A DNA stretch of 64,000 nucleotides from positions 8,850-72,849 of the forward strand of contig DATAEE010000161.1 of assembly GCA_036258175.1 (NCBI GenBank), written 5' to 3'. Below, piece by piece: positions 16,763 through 25,150 of this stretch. A program made the translations under genes and the position numbers. Positions within the stretch are counted from its first letter, which is position 1. Each line of letters starts with the position of its first letter. Below the pieces are notes generated by a model. The model had not been told where the DNA came from, made no database searches, and saw only the letters and a list, made by a program, of their open reading frames with translations. The DNA comes from DATAEE01 sp036258175 (GTDB taxonomy: Bacteria > Acidobacteriota > Vicinamibacteria > Vicinamibacterales > 2-12-FULL-66-21).

Positions 16763-18253
16763 ATGGATCTGGCAATGGACCCTGCAATCGCGGCGTCACC
16801 GCGTGATGGTACGTTCGACCTGATTCTGGTCGGCAGTGGCTTTGCGTCGTCGTTCTTTCTGCATCGGTATTTGCGCCGAGCTGATGTATCGGCTCGCGTG
16901 CTCGTTCTCGAACGCGGGGAGCTCCACGATCATCGGTGGCAGCTTACCCATCGCGACGAGCTCGGGCGGGAGGCTTCAAGGAGCTATTCAGGCGATCGTT
17001 CTACGAAGCCGTGGGTCTTCCGTCTGGCGTTTGGCGGAAGCTCCAACTGCTGGTGGGCATGCACCCCGCGCTTCCTGCCGGAGGATTTCCGGCTCGAATC
17101 CACCTACGGCGTCGGCCGCGACTGGCCAGTCTCGTATGACGACCTGGAGGAGTATTACTGCGACGCCGAGGACATCATGGCGGTGTCGGGACCCGCCGAT
17201 GGCTCACCGTATCCCCGGAGCCGGCCGTACCCTCAGCCGCCGCACCGCTTCTCCGATCCCGATCGCCTCTTCAAGCAGCGGTTTCCCGACCGTTTCTTCA
17301 ATCAGCCCACGGCGCGGCCGAGCCGGGCGCTTGACTACGGACGTCCGCGGTGCTGTGCGAGCAGCGTCTGTTCGCGGTGCCCGATCGATTCGAAGTTCAC
17401 CATCCTGAACAGTTTGACGCACCTCTACCAGTCGGACCCGCGCGTGACGCTTCTGACGGGCGCAACGGTTACGAGCCTGGACGTGGCGAACAACACAGTG
17501 ACCGGCGTGCGCTATGAGCTCGCCGGCGCCGACCACGTCGCCAGGGCCGATCTCGTCGGTCTCGGTGCGAACGCGATCTTCAACCCGTTCCTGCTGCTTC
17601 GTTCGGGCATCACGGACGGGATGGTGGGCCAGGGACTGGTCGAGCAGGTATCGAGAGACGTGATCGTCGATCTCGATGGAGTGGACAATTTCCAGGGCAG
17701 CACGAGCATCACGGGCCTAGGGTACATGCTCTATCAGGGTGCACACCGACGCGATCGCGCGGCTGCGCTGATGGAATCGTGGAACGCCCCGCTCCTGCGA
17801 GACCAGCGGGGCAAATGGCGGCAGCGCATCAAACTGACGTTCATCTACGAAGACCTGCCCAAGCCCGAGAACCGTGTCGTGCTCGGCGCCGATCGCACGA
17901 AGCCGGATGTGCAGTACGGCGCGCCTTCACCCTACCTGCGCCGAGGACTCGATGCGCTGGAACAGAGCCTGCCGCTGGTGCTCGAACCGCTGCCGGTCGA
18001 ACGCTATTCTATCGTTCACCCCACGACCGCGTCATCGGAGGGGCATAACCTTGGAACCACGCCCATGGGAGACGAGCCGACGAGAAGCGTCGTGGACCGA
18101 CATCTGCTGCACCATCGCGTGCGCAACCTGTTGGTCCTCGGCGGGAGCGTCTTCCCGACGATTTCTCCGGCGAACCCGACGCTGACGATTTGTGCCCTGT
18201 CGCTGTGGGCGGTCGATCGGCTGATGGGATCGTCGAGAGGCCGACCGTCATGA
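16763..18253 (+). CDS. GMC-type FAD-dependent oxidoreductase, large subunit
   Basis: 496 residues. The Rossmann FAD motif is FDLILVGSGFASSFF at residues 18-32, followed by LVLERG. The middle holds GGSSNCWWACTPRF and a cysteine-rich CCASSVCSRCPIDSKFT. The C-terminal active region reads EGHNLGTTPMG and SVFPTISPANPTLTICALSLWAVDRL, as in GMC and gluconate/fructose dehydrogenase large subunits. There is no Tat signal of its own, so it may be exported with the coupled small Tat subunit encoded next, which overlaps by ATGA. Substrate (sugar, sugar acid or alcohol) is unknown. Two in-frame ATGs (16763, 16775) compete as starts. Confidence 0.85.
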   Translation: MDLAMDPAIAASPRDGTFDLILVGSGFASSFFLHRYLRRADVSARVLVLERGELHDHRWQLTHRDELGREASRSYSGDRSTKPWVFRLAFGGSSNCWWACTPRFLPEDFRLESTYGVGRDWPVSYDDLEEYYCDAEDIMAVSGPADGSPYPRSRPYPQPPHRFSDPDRLFKQRFPDRFFNQPTARPSRALDYGRPRCCASSVCSRCPIDSKFTILNSLTHLYQSDPRVTLLTGATVTSLDVANNTVTGVRYELAGADHVARADLVGLGANAIFNPFLLLRSGITDGMVGQGLVEQVSRDVIVDLDGVDNFQGSTSITGLGYMLYQGAHRRDRAAALMESWNAPLLRDQRGKWRQRIKLTFIYEDLPKPENRVVLGADRTKPDVQYGAPSPYLRRGLDALEQSLPLVLEPLPVERYSIVHPTTASSEGHNLGTTPMGDEPTRSVVDRHLLHHRVRNLLVLGGSVFPTISPANPTLTICALSLWAVDRLMGSSRGRPS

Positions 18254-18648
18254 TGACCCGACGTCGGTTCATCGGGATCGCGGCGCTGTGTGGAGCGCCG
18301 ATCGCCGCAGGATCGCTGGTGTGGAGCGAGCCGGTCGAATGGTTGTACAGCCGCACAGCTCAACGAATCCGCGCGTTCTTGCAGAGCCCGGAAGAGCGGC
18401 TGCGGGCCCACTTCGACTATCTCGAACTCGATCCGGACAGCGTCAGAAGCTACTTTGCCGACTGTGGCCGGTATCGCCACGGATTCTCACGCCGCCTGCC
18501 GCTGGCGCCCGATGTCTACACGAACTACCTGCTGTCCACCGATTTCTTCAGACACGGGGGCGATGAATCGCGCCGCGTCCGCTACGTCGGCTACTATGAT
18601 CCGGCTGTGACCCCATGCAACAATCCCCTGGCCCGCTTCGACAGCTGA
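18250..18648 (+). CDS. Tat-signal small subunit partner of the GMC oxidoreductase
   Basis: 132 residues from ATG at 18250, coupled to the GMC gene by ATGA. The N-terminus MMTRRRFIGIAALCGAP is a twin-arginine signal with a hydrophobic core. The remainder is short and helical, with RAHFDYLELDPDSVRSYFADC resembling a helical bundle seen in small subunits of sugar dehydrogenases such as gluconate 2-dehydrogenase subunit 3. The likely role is to chaperone and carry the FAD subunit through the Tat system into the periplasm. Family membership is inferred mainly from context and the signal. Confidence 0.7.
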   Translation: MMTRRRFIGIAALCGAPIAAGSLVWSEPVEWLYSRTAQRIRAFLQSPEERLRAHFDYLELDPDSVRSYFADCGRYRHGFSRRLPLAPDVYTNYLLSTDFFRHGGDESRRVRYVGYYDPAVTPCNNPLARFDS

Positions 18649-18658
18649 GCGGCGACGC

Positions 18659-20332
18659 TCAGTCAATCCCGATGTCATCCAAGCCGGCCTCTTCATCACA
18701 GCCATGCGGGGGCAGCCGGTCCCACCGCACGCGCGGCGAATCGCGTCGCACGAACATGCAGCCGCCCTCGAGCAGAACGTCTTTGTAGTCACCCTGCAGG
18801 AACGGCTTCGCCAGTTCGGTCCGCCGCCGCAGCTGGAGAATGACATCCGGCTGCAGACGTCCGATCGAGTGGGCGAAGTCGAACTTCATATGGCCTGGCC
18901 TGAAGTCCGTGAACCGAATCGGTCCTTCAGACGCGCTCGCCGGAAGGTGTGCGACGACCCTGTCGTTCTTGCCCAGCAAGTCCACACTCGAACGATCGGC
19001 AAAGTACGGGATCGTCCCGGCTCGCATCACCGCCACCGTCGCATCTGGCATCGTTGCGCGTCGGAGCAGCAGCGCCTGCCGGACATCGCGCTGATTTCCG
19101 TTGCCCGGTCCCGCATGCAGCACCGGACGCACCAACGCGGCTTCGGCCAGAGCGTCCATGCCGTGAATGCTGTTCAGGCTCACGACCGCATAGACGAGCG
19201 ACGCCGCGAACGTCCACACCGATGCGCGCCGCAAACCTCTCAGCGTGATCGGATGATCCGCCTGCACCACTTCAATGAGCGCGGATGTCACCAGGTGCAG
19301 GGCGTAAGACAGCAGGACGAAGAACCCTGGCATCGCGATGCAGAAGTACCGGTTGCTTCCCCCCCAGTATTCCCACGCGTCTCCGCCGACGTAGATGCTG
19401 TACGCCATCTGCGCAGCGAGCGTCCAGAAGAGAAGCCAGATTCTCTTGTCCTTTCGAAACGCAAGCGTGAGCGTCAGCACGAACAGGAGCGGATTCGCCT
19501 TCCAGACGAACTGCAGGAGAACATACAAGCCGCGACTGAGCCGGACCGTCAGCGGCACCCCCGTCATTTTCAAGTAGTAGGTGTTGGGGAGAAGCTCCTC
19601 GTAGTACCAGATCCTGAACGTCGTCTGCGCGGCCACAGCCCCCGTGAGGATGACGAGGCCCCACAGCGCATGTTTCCGCCGATGCACCGGATCGGTGAGG
19701 AGCATGAAGGAGTGAAACGCTAGAAACAGCACGACCATATCGGGCCGGACCAGGGTCGCGACGCCGAGCACGGGATAAAGCCAGCGCTGGAACGCGCCGG
19801 TCTCCATGCCCCGAATCGCCAGCCAGGTGCAGATCGTCGTCAGCAGCACCAGGACGCTGACTTCCATTCCCTGCAGGCTCCAGTTGTTGATGGGCAAATA
19901 GGTCGCCGTAAGAGCGACGGCGCCCCAGGCGATCAACCGGGAGCCGCCCGATACGGCCAGCGCTATGGCGCGGACGTAGTACAAATTCAACGCGAGAAAG
20001 GCCGCGGCGGTCATCTGCACAAACAAACTGGTTTTGGATGGAGCGATCGGAAGCAGATGGATGAGGGACATATAGAGGACCCACAGCAGGTTCGTATATC
20101 CCTCGACTCGCTCACCACCAGGGTTCCACACCAGCCCGAAGCCCTGCGCGAGGTTTTTGCCGTACCGCATCGACACCATCGCGTCGTCGAACAGCGAGAA
20201 ATATCGCTCGCCTTCGACCACGAAGCTTGTCCGGGCGATGAAGAGCGCGGCGTAGAAGAGGAAGCCGGCCACCGCGAGCAGAAACAGCATTTCATCGCGT
20301 CGATCGGCGCGCGCCGCGAGTTGTGCTGCCAT
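18659..20332 (-). CDS. Polytopic membrane protein, probable GT-C glycosyltransferase
   Basis: 557 residues from the ATG at 20332. About ten to twelve hydrophobic segments span residues 20 to 400, followed by a soluble domain of roughly 150 residues. The first outer loop has acidic FSLFDDAMVSMRYGKNLAQG followed by FGLVWNPGGERVEGYTN, a pattern of lipid-linked-sugar dependent GT-C enzymes where the DD/DE pair is catalytic. The C-terminal domain contains YFADRSSVDLLGKND. It is the third gene of a leftward cluster, 14 bases after the HTTM-DCC gene, so may modify a partner or envelope glycan with it. Exact family uncertain. Confidence 0.65.
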   Translation of the reverse strand: MAAQLAARADRRDEMLFLLAVAGFLFYAALFIARTSFVVEGERYFSLFDDAMVSMRYGKNLAQGFGLVWNPGGERVEGYTNLLWVLYMSLIHLLPIAPSKTSLFVQMTAAAFLALNLYYVRAIALAVSGGSRLIAWGAVALTATYLPINNWSLQGMEVSVLVLLTTICTWLAIRGMETGAFQRWLYPVLGVATLVRPDMVVLFLAFHSFMLLTDPVHRRKHALWGLVILTGAVAAQTTFRIWYYEELLPNTYYLKMTGVPLTVRLSRGLYVLLQFVWKANPLLFVLTLTLAFRKDKRIWLLFWTLAAQMAYSIYVGGDAWEYWGGSNRYFCIAMPGFFVLLSYALHLVTSALIEVVQADHPITLRGLRRASVWTFAASLVYAVVSLNSIHGMDALAEAALVRPVLHAGPGNGNQRDVRQALLLRRATMPDATVAVMRAGTIPYFADRSSVDLLGKNDRVVAHLPASASEGPIRFTDFRPGHMKFDFAHSIGRLQPDVILQLRRRTELAKPFLQGDYKDVLLEGGCMFVRRDSPRVRWDRLPPHGCDEEAGLDDIGID

Positions 20333-20346
20333 CCTCGACGTGACCG

Positions 20347-21639
20347 TCAGCCGCTGTTGGGAGTTCGGGACACCGTTGGTGCGGCTGGCAGCGGCAACTG
20401 GCAAGTCGCCGTCCTCCGGTGCGACGCGATGGCGCCGTACACCCGACGGCCGACGGCCGGCACGCCCGGCACGTAGAGCCACGGGAGCATCAGCCAGCCA
20501 AAGGGGACGACCCAGGCGATGGACCGATACGCATCGAAGCCGCGCAGGATTTCTCCACGCCTATTGATTACGTGCATATCGGTCAGGCAAGCGTCCCGAT
20601 CAAGATCGGGGTACGACGCCGAGAGCGGGTCCCACTCCGCGGCAACGTCCGCGAAGCGCAATCGATGGAGCAGGTCCAGCCGACCGAGCACGGCAATGCT
20701 ACGCGAGCACAGACCGCATCCGCCGTCGTACAGCACCAGCCGCGCGGGTGGCGCGGCGAATCGCGAGTGGAGATCCAGCGCAACTCGCTGCCAAGGCACC
20801 CAGAACACGAAGCAGACCATGAACTGCTCGAAGGTCGGCCCCATTAGCACGCGAATGCCCACGAGAAACGCGAGCCCCGCCGGGACGAGCAGAAGCCTCG
20901 CCGTCCGACTGAACAGTACCAACGGAAAGAACGTCTCCACGCTTACGGCGATGGCGGCCAACGCCTGCGCCAGCCATGGATAACCGGCCACCACGAGTCC
21001 CCACGACGTCAACGGCTCGCCGTCCGAGATGCGATACTGCTGCCGCTGCAGCAGCAGGGCGAGATTGTCCGAGAAGATCCACTCGAGGCCCGAGTGTCGG
21101 AGCTTCGAGATCCCGGCCGCGCAGAAGATGAGCGCCCAGGCCACCCAGACGAACCGGATTGGCCAGGTGTATTCGCCGCTGTCAGCCGGGTGGGCCGGCG
21201 AGCGGTGTCTGGCGGACGCGAACACGGCATCCAGCGACCACGCGTCGCCGGCGCGCGACAGCGCGAGAGCCCCGAGGATAAACACCGGTAGGGTGTCGAA
21301 GTGTTGCGTCTGTCCGAAATTGTGCGGCAGTCCCATCAGATACGTGCCCAAGACGAAGGCGACGATCGTCGCCGCGCGCGTGAATAGGCCGATCGCGCCG
21401 AGCACCAGGGAGACTTTGAACACGACCTGCACCGCATCGAGCGCGTCGCGCGACAGCAACGGGATGTTGAACCAATCGAACAGCCAGATCGGCATCCAGA
21501 ACACATCGGAATACGCGCCCCACGCGGCGTAGTCGTGCGGAATGTGCCAGAGGCACAGGCCCGTGAAGAAGAGTGCGCGGCACAGGCCGAGCGTCGTCGC
21601 TGGGCCCGGCTCGAACCAGAAGCGCGTCCAGGCGCTCAT
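20347..21639 (-). CDS. HTTM (vitamin K-dependent carboxylase-like) membrane domain fused to a DCC thiol-redox domain
   Basis: 430 residues. The first ~290 residues are a polytopic membrane region with HIPHDYAAWGAYSDVFWMP, GLPHNFGQTQHFDTLPVF and FCAAGISKLRHSGLEW, as in the HTTM domain related to vitamin K-dependent gamma-carboxylase. From about residue 297 a DCC (DUF393) domain follows, opening with LVLYDGGCGLCSRSI and its CxxC pair. DCC proteins are predicted thiol-disulfide oxidoreductases of the thioredoxin fold. The start overlaps the stop of the upstream small membrane gene as ATGA. The fusion implies redox chemistry next to a membrane active site; the reaction is unknown. Confidence 0.8.
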   Translation of the reverse strand: MSAWTRFWFEPGPATTLGLCRALFFTGLCLWHIPHDYAAWGAYSDVFWMPIWLFDWFNIPLLSRDALDAVQVVFKVSLVLGAIGLFTRAATIVAFVLGTYLMGLPHNFGQTQHFDTLPVFILGALALSRAGDAWSLDAVFASARHRSPAHPADSGEYTWPIRFVWVAWALIFCAAGISKLRHSGLEWIFSDNLALLLQRQQYRISDGEPLTSWGLVVAGYPWLAQALAAIAVSVETFFPLVLFSRTARLLLVPAGLAFLVGIRVLMGPTFEQFMVCFVFWVPWQRVALDLHSRFAAPPARLVLYDGGCGLCSRSIAVLGRLDLLHRLRFADVAAEWDPLSASYPDLDRDACLTDMHVINRRGEILRGFDAYRSIAWVVPFGWLMLPWLYVPGVPAVGRRVYGAIASHRRTATCQLPLPAAPTVSRTPNSG

Positions 21640-22103
21640 GGGCGGCGGACCTCAGCGATCAGCTGCCGCCGCTCGGGCCGATCGAGATTGGCTGCCGCTG
21701 GATCAATCACCCATTCGAGTTCGTACAAGCGTAGCCCCGTCAGCGACGGCCCATCGTGGGCACCGGTACGTGCGAGCTCGTCATATCGGACCAGACAATC
21801 GACCAGCGCCTCCTGAAGTCTCGAGGCCCGATGCGGAGCGTTCAGGATCCTCCTGAATGCTTTTGGGAGGCGAGATTGATCGAAGGGTTGGATGTACTGA
21901 TTGGCGTCGAGGGGGAACTCCTGCCCAGCGGACGTCACGCCGAACAACCTCAGCCAGGTAAATGTGGGCGCCCGCCATACCGCGGCAAACATCGGGTACT
22001 GCGAAAACGGCCAGTGCTCTTGGTCGCGGACGATGTGGTAGAGCGAGCCCAGGATCAGGCCGGCGAAAACGAGACTGAGAAATGCGCGCCTGCGGAGACT
22101 CAT
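21636..22103 (-). CDS. Small membrane-anchored protein with a WPFSQYPMF motif, coupled to the HTTM-DCC gene
   Basis: 155 residues from ATG at 22103 (MSLRRRAFLSLVFAGLILGS), giving one N-terminal membrane segment after a basic stretch. Directly after it comes DQEHWPFSQYPMFAAVW, then a soluble periplasmic part of about 100 residues. I do not know a named family, though the WPFSxYPMF word is striking and the gene is coupled by ATGA to the HTTM-DCC gene, suggesting a subunit or substrate. An open frame continues upstream but has no better start. Confidence 0.65.
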   Translation of the reverse strand: MSLRRRAFLSLVFAGLILGSLYHIVRDQEHWPFSQYPMFAAVWRAPTFTWLRLFGVTSAGQEFPLDANQYIQPFDQSRLPKAFRRILNAPHRASRLQEALVDCLVRYDELARTGAHDGPSLTGLRLYELEWVIDPAAANLDRPERRQLIAEVRRP

Positions 22104-22343
22104 GGCACCAGCTACGCAACTCTGCCCTGTGGCAGCCACGCGGTAGAGCAAGCGACATTCCTGCCTTCCTTCAGGGCTCGCGAGCCTCGTCGGCCAATCT
22201 CGACCATTAATGGTCATTTGAGTATCCAGATGTGGCAACCCGACACACTCTTGCGGCTGTGCCGGCCAGTCTCTGCCTCAATCGTCGTGGCGCGCGCTTT
22301 GCGTCGCGCGATCCTCCTTTTCAGGGTCCGTAAGGACTCGGAT
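22104..22343. promoter_or_regulatory. Divergent intergenic region with a 14-bp palindrome
   Basis: This 240-base region separates the leftward membrane cluster from the rightward GT2 gene. It contains the perfect palindrome GACCATTAATGGTC at 22202-22215, a plausible operator for a dimeric regulator, and TAAGGA at 22331-22336 as ribosome binding site for the GT2 gene. No convincing -35/-10 pair was found. Confidence 0.45.
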
Positions 22344-23381
22344 ATGGGTATATCCGTCATCATCTGCACCGCGAATCGCGCCGGTTATCTGCGCGATACG
22401 CTGGCCAGCCTCGCGACCGTGCGGACCCCGCAACCTACCGAGCTACTGGTTCTGGATAACAGATCAGTCGATTCAACGCGGCGCGTCGTCGAAGAGGCCG
22501 CACGGTCGTTCCCGTTCGCGGTGCGCTACGTGTACGAGGGCGAGCCAGGCAAGTACGCCGCACTGAACACCGGGATCAGGGCCGCCGGCGGACACGTGAT
22601 CCTTGCCACCGACGACGATGCTCGTTTCGAGCCGGATTGGATCGAGCAGGCGGTGGAGGGGCTGTCGCGGCATGCCTGCGGATTCGTAGGAGGACGCGTC
22701 GTCCCGCTCTGGGAAGGACAGAAGCCCGCCTGGCTGGACGAGCGCAATTCACTCTACACAAAGGTCATCGCGTTGCTCGATTACGGCGATCAGGTGCGCG
22801 AGTTCGGCCGGACGATCTCGTGGCCATTGGGCGTCAACGTCGCCTACCGGCGAGACGTTCTTGAGCACGTCGGGTTATTCGACAATCGGTTGGGCAGAAA
22901 GTGGGGGACTCTAAGAAACCAGGCCCAGCGTGAATGGCACTTGCGTGCTCGAGCCGCCGGCGTCCGCGGCTTCTACCTCCCGGGTATGATCGTCCACCAC
23001 CTGGTGGCCCGCGAACGGCTGAACAAAGCGTATTTCCGACGGTGGCTGTACTGGCACGGCATCAGCCGAGCGCTGCTGTATCGGTATTACGGCTTCGACA
23101 TGGAAGAGCCGGAGCTCGAGCATTCTCCGCATTCCGGCGCCCATTGCCTCGGTGGAGTGCCGCGCCATCTGGTGCGCAAGGCGGCGCGGTCGATCCGCAG
23201 CGTCGTCTGGCACACGCTGAAACGCGACCGGGAAGTCGCCCTCCAGCACGAGTTGTGGCTGTGCTTTTTCGCAGGAGTCGTGCGTCAACGGTGGGTCGAC
23301 CGCAACCTCGCCGTCGCAGAGGGACCGGCGACCGTGCGAGCTCCCGCTCGCGGGGAGGACGCGGCGGCGACGACCTACTGA
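22344..23381 (+). CDS. Family 2 glycosyltransferase
   Basis: 345 residues from ATG at 22344, with TAAGGA seven bases upstream. The GT-A fold begins with ISVIICTANRAGYLRDTLASL; ELLVLDNRSVDST and the metal-binding acidic ATDDDARFEPDW are present, then GRTISWPLGVNVAYRRDVLEHVG. No clear membrane helix is seen, so it is a cytoplasmic or peripheral enzyme adding a sugar from a nucleotide donor to a glycan or lipid. It lies next to two membrane glycosyltransferase-like genes, hinting at an envelope glycan locus. The C-terminal 7 bases overlap the convergent gene. Confidence 0.9.
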   Translation: MGISVIICTANRAGYLRDTLASLATVRTPQPTELLVLDNRSVDSTRRVVEEAARSFPFAVRYVYEGEPGKYAALNTGIRAAGGHVILATDDDARFEPDWIEQAVEGLSRHACGFVGGRVVPLWEGQKPAWLDERNSLYTKVIALLDYGDQVREFGRTISWPLGVNVAYRRDVLEHVGLFDNRLGRKWGTLRNQAQREWHLRARAAGVRGFYLPGMIVHHLVARERLNKAYFRRWLYWHGISRALLYRYYGFDMEEPELEHSPHSGAHCLGGVPRHLVRKAARSIRSVVWHTLKRDREVALQHELWLCFFAGVVRQRWVDRNLAVAEGPATVRAPARGEDAAATTY

Positions 23382-24004
23382 AGCACCACCGCCTGCCCTG
23401 CCGCGACCTTGATTTCGCGGATGCGCGCCGGCAACTCGAACGGATCGTCGAGCGAGACGCCTGACGGGTTGTCGGGCCGGCGCGTGTAGTAGCTGACGAC
23501 TTCCTGCAGCACCACTTTTGGCACGGGCACGCCGCCGATGGTTGCGCTGTCGAGCGTGAAACGCCCGACGCCATCCTGCGTCTGCAACCGGCCGGTGGCC
23601 TGGATCGGTAGCTTGCCGCTCACGTACCCGAGGGGATCCGACCACCCGCGCTTCTTCTGCTGTCGAACGGCGTCGAGGTCGACCGTCGCGCGCCCTTCCA
23701 GTTTGCCGTCGCCTACGATCGTGACGTACGGGTCCGTCACACCGGCGGGAATCTCAGACGCCGCGTGATAGCGCAAATACGAATTCACTTCCGGCTCGGT
23801 GATCGTCGTAAAGCGGGGGTTCTTTGCGCGCGGCACGCCGCTGTTCTCGGTGATCTGGACCAGCTTCCGCACGAGGCTGTCGGCGTCTCCGCGCGTGAGC
23901 TTGCTGTCGCCACGCGGCACGGCAACCGCGACGCACGCGAGCGCTCCCACCAGCGCCAGACGACGGCCGAGCTCGATCCCAGACACAGAGATTTCAGGAT
24001 ACAC
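23375..24004 (-). CDS. Exported protein of unknown function (possible lipid-binding LmeA/DUF2993-like fold)
   Basis: 209 residues with an N-terminal hydrophobic signal (LALVGALACVAVAVP). The mature part has EPEVNSYLRYHAASEIPAGV, DGKLEGRATVDLDAVRQQK and a C-terminal GVPVPKVVLQEVVSYYTRRPDNP then FELPARIREIKVAAGQAVV. This layout of a beta-rich domain evaluating inner/outer basis with a final short strand resembles DUF2993 lipid-binding proteins, but I would not insist on it. It is separated by only a 22-base spacer, almost wholly a hairpin, from the upstream Spy-like gene, so it probably belongs to the ECF sigma regulated envelope operon. Confidence 0.6.
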   Translation of the reverse strand: MYPEISVSGIELGRRLALVGALACVAVAVPRGDSKLTRGDADSLVRKLVQITENSGVPRAKNPRFTTITEPEVNSYLRYHAASEIPAGVTDPYVTIVGDGKLEGRATVDLDAVRQQKKRGWSDPLGYVSGKLPIQATGRLQTQDGVGRFTLDSATIGGVPVPKVVLQEVVSYYTRRPDNPSGVSLDDPFELPARIREIKVAAGQAVVLQ

Positions 24005-24008
24005 CCGC

Positions 24009-24024
24009 TCCGGCTAAAGCCGGA
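24009..24024. repeat. Perfect 6-bp-stem palindrome with TAAA loop
   Basis: TCCGGC, loop TAAA, GCCGGA. It fills most of the spacer between two leftward envelope genes. It may weaken transcription into the downstream gene or be one copy of a dispersed palindrome of the same design as 8965-8984 and 53471-53486. Confidence 0.5.
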
Positions 24025-24026
24025 CG

Positions 24027-24566
24027 CTATTGCGGGACTCTTCGGTGATTCTGACGCTGCGGCCGGTTGGCTTGGCGGGCCTTCATCAGGAGCTCGAGTT
24101 TCTGCCGCTCCATCCGCTCCTCGAAAACCCTGAAACGGGCTCGCTGGCGAAGATCGAGGACGCCGTCGAGCGCCTCGTAGGCCTGCCGCAGCTCAGCCGC
24201 GGCGCGCTCGTCATGGTCCGCAAGCGCCTTGAGACGCTCTCGAAGCGCCCCTTCATCGGGCGCGGCAGGTTGGCTCGCCTGCCCCGCCAGCCGCCCAAGG
24301 TCCTGCAGGATCCGGTGCCGCGCCTGCTGGTTGCGCCGCCGGACTTCTTGCAGGGTTTTCATGCGGGACACGAACTGACCGTACTGCGCGTCGCTCAACT
24401 GCAGGGATTCTTGCGCCTGGACGAGCACGTAAGCGTCCAAAAGCCGCGCGACCTGCGCAGGATTCAACCCGCCCGGCGGCAGCGTGTCGGGCGATGGTTG
24501 TCCCTGGGGCGCCGCATGCAGCGCGGCGGGCAGCAGGACGATGGCGAGCGCGAGTCGGCGAACCAT
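24027..24566 (-). CDS. Periplasmic Spy/CpxP-like protein
   Basis: 179 residues with a cleavable signal (MVRRLALAIVLLPAALHAAP). The mature protein is nearly all charged helix: LNPAQVARLLDAYVLVQAQESLQLSDAQYGQFVSRMKTLQEVRRRNQQ has the LTxxQ-like repeats of Spy/CpxP, and a second helix pair ends in RFRVFEERMERQKLELLMKARQ. Such proteins act as ATP-independent chaperones or sensors of envelope stress. The position right behind an ECF sigma/anti-sigma pair (start overlaps the anti-sigma stop by one base) supports an envelope-stress role. The homology is of low complexity, so the call is moderate. Confidence 0.68.
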   Translation of the reverse strand: MVRRLALAIVLLPAALHAAPQGQPSPDTLPPGGLNPAQVARLLDAYVLVQAQESLQLSDAQYGQFVSRMKTLQEVRRRNQQARHRILQDLGRLAGQASQPAAPDEGALRERLKALADHDERAAAELRQAYEALDGVLDLRQRARFRVFEERMERQKLELLMKARQANRPQRQNHRRVPQ

Positions 24567-25150
24567 CAGAGCGATCCGTCACCCAGCTGTTCGCGCAGGA
24601 GACGCGCCAGCTCGTTCTGCTCTTCGCGGGAAAGGTCCTCAGCCGCGCGCTCGGCGCTGCCGGGCCCGAGACCCAGGCCCGCGGCATCAACCGCCTCCCA
24701 GTCGATGCCATCCGCCATCGTGGCGACGAAGGTCCACTCGAGATCCGCCTCGAACGAGTCGAGATCCACTGCCGGCGCCGAGATCGGGGCCGGCGTTGTG
24801 GCGGCCGAGTCGAGGACCGGGCGCGGACTGCGGAACCAGACGGCTGCAACCACCAGCAACGCGAGGGTCGCGGCGGCGGCCAGCGCGATACCCGGACGGC
24901 GAAGTGCGTCGAGAAGGTCGAAGGCACGCGACGGCTGCTCTTCGTCAACCGCCTCGCGAACCTGCGCACTGAAGCGATCCCAGAACAGCGGCGACGGTTC
25001 GGGGATGTCAACCGCTCGCGCATCGGCGAGCGCCGCCGTGAGCCCTTCTGCCTGTCGCCGGCACGCCTCGCAGGACTCGAGGTGTGCGACCCGGTCGGGC
25101 CGCAGGATGCCTTCGACATGCTCGACGAATTCGGCGTCGGTCAGATGCAC
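24566..25150 (-). CDS. Membrane-bound anti-sigma factor with zinc-finger (ZAS-like) head
   Basis: 194 residues. The cytoplasmic head has the H-x3-C-x2-C motif (HLESCEACRRQ) at residues 23-33. One membrane helix (about residues 85-105, ALAAAATLALLVVAAVWF) is followed by an acidic periplasmic tail. It should bind and hold the ECF sigma factor encoded immediately upstream, with which it overlaps by 10 bases. The signal that releases the sigma factor is unknown. The C-terminal half, rich in acidic residues with SREEQNELARLLREQLG, is not a recognised sensor domain. Confidence 0.83.
   Translation of the reverse strand: MHLTDAEFVEHVEGILRPDRVAHLESCEACRRQAEGLTAALADARAVDIPEPSPLFWDRFSAQVREAVDEEQPSRAFDLLDALRRPGIALAAAATLALLVVAAVWFRSPRPVLDSAATTPAPISAPAVDLDSFEADLEWTFVATMADGIDWEAVDAAGLGLGPGSAERAAEDLSREEQNELARLLREQLGDGSL

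Noticed and set aside
21756..22343. Long N-terminal extension of the GT2 gene
   Set aside because: It is antisense to the small membrane gene and lacks GT2 features; the ATG at 22344 has a ribosome binding site and begins the fold.
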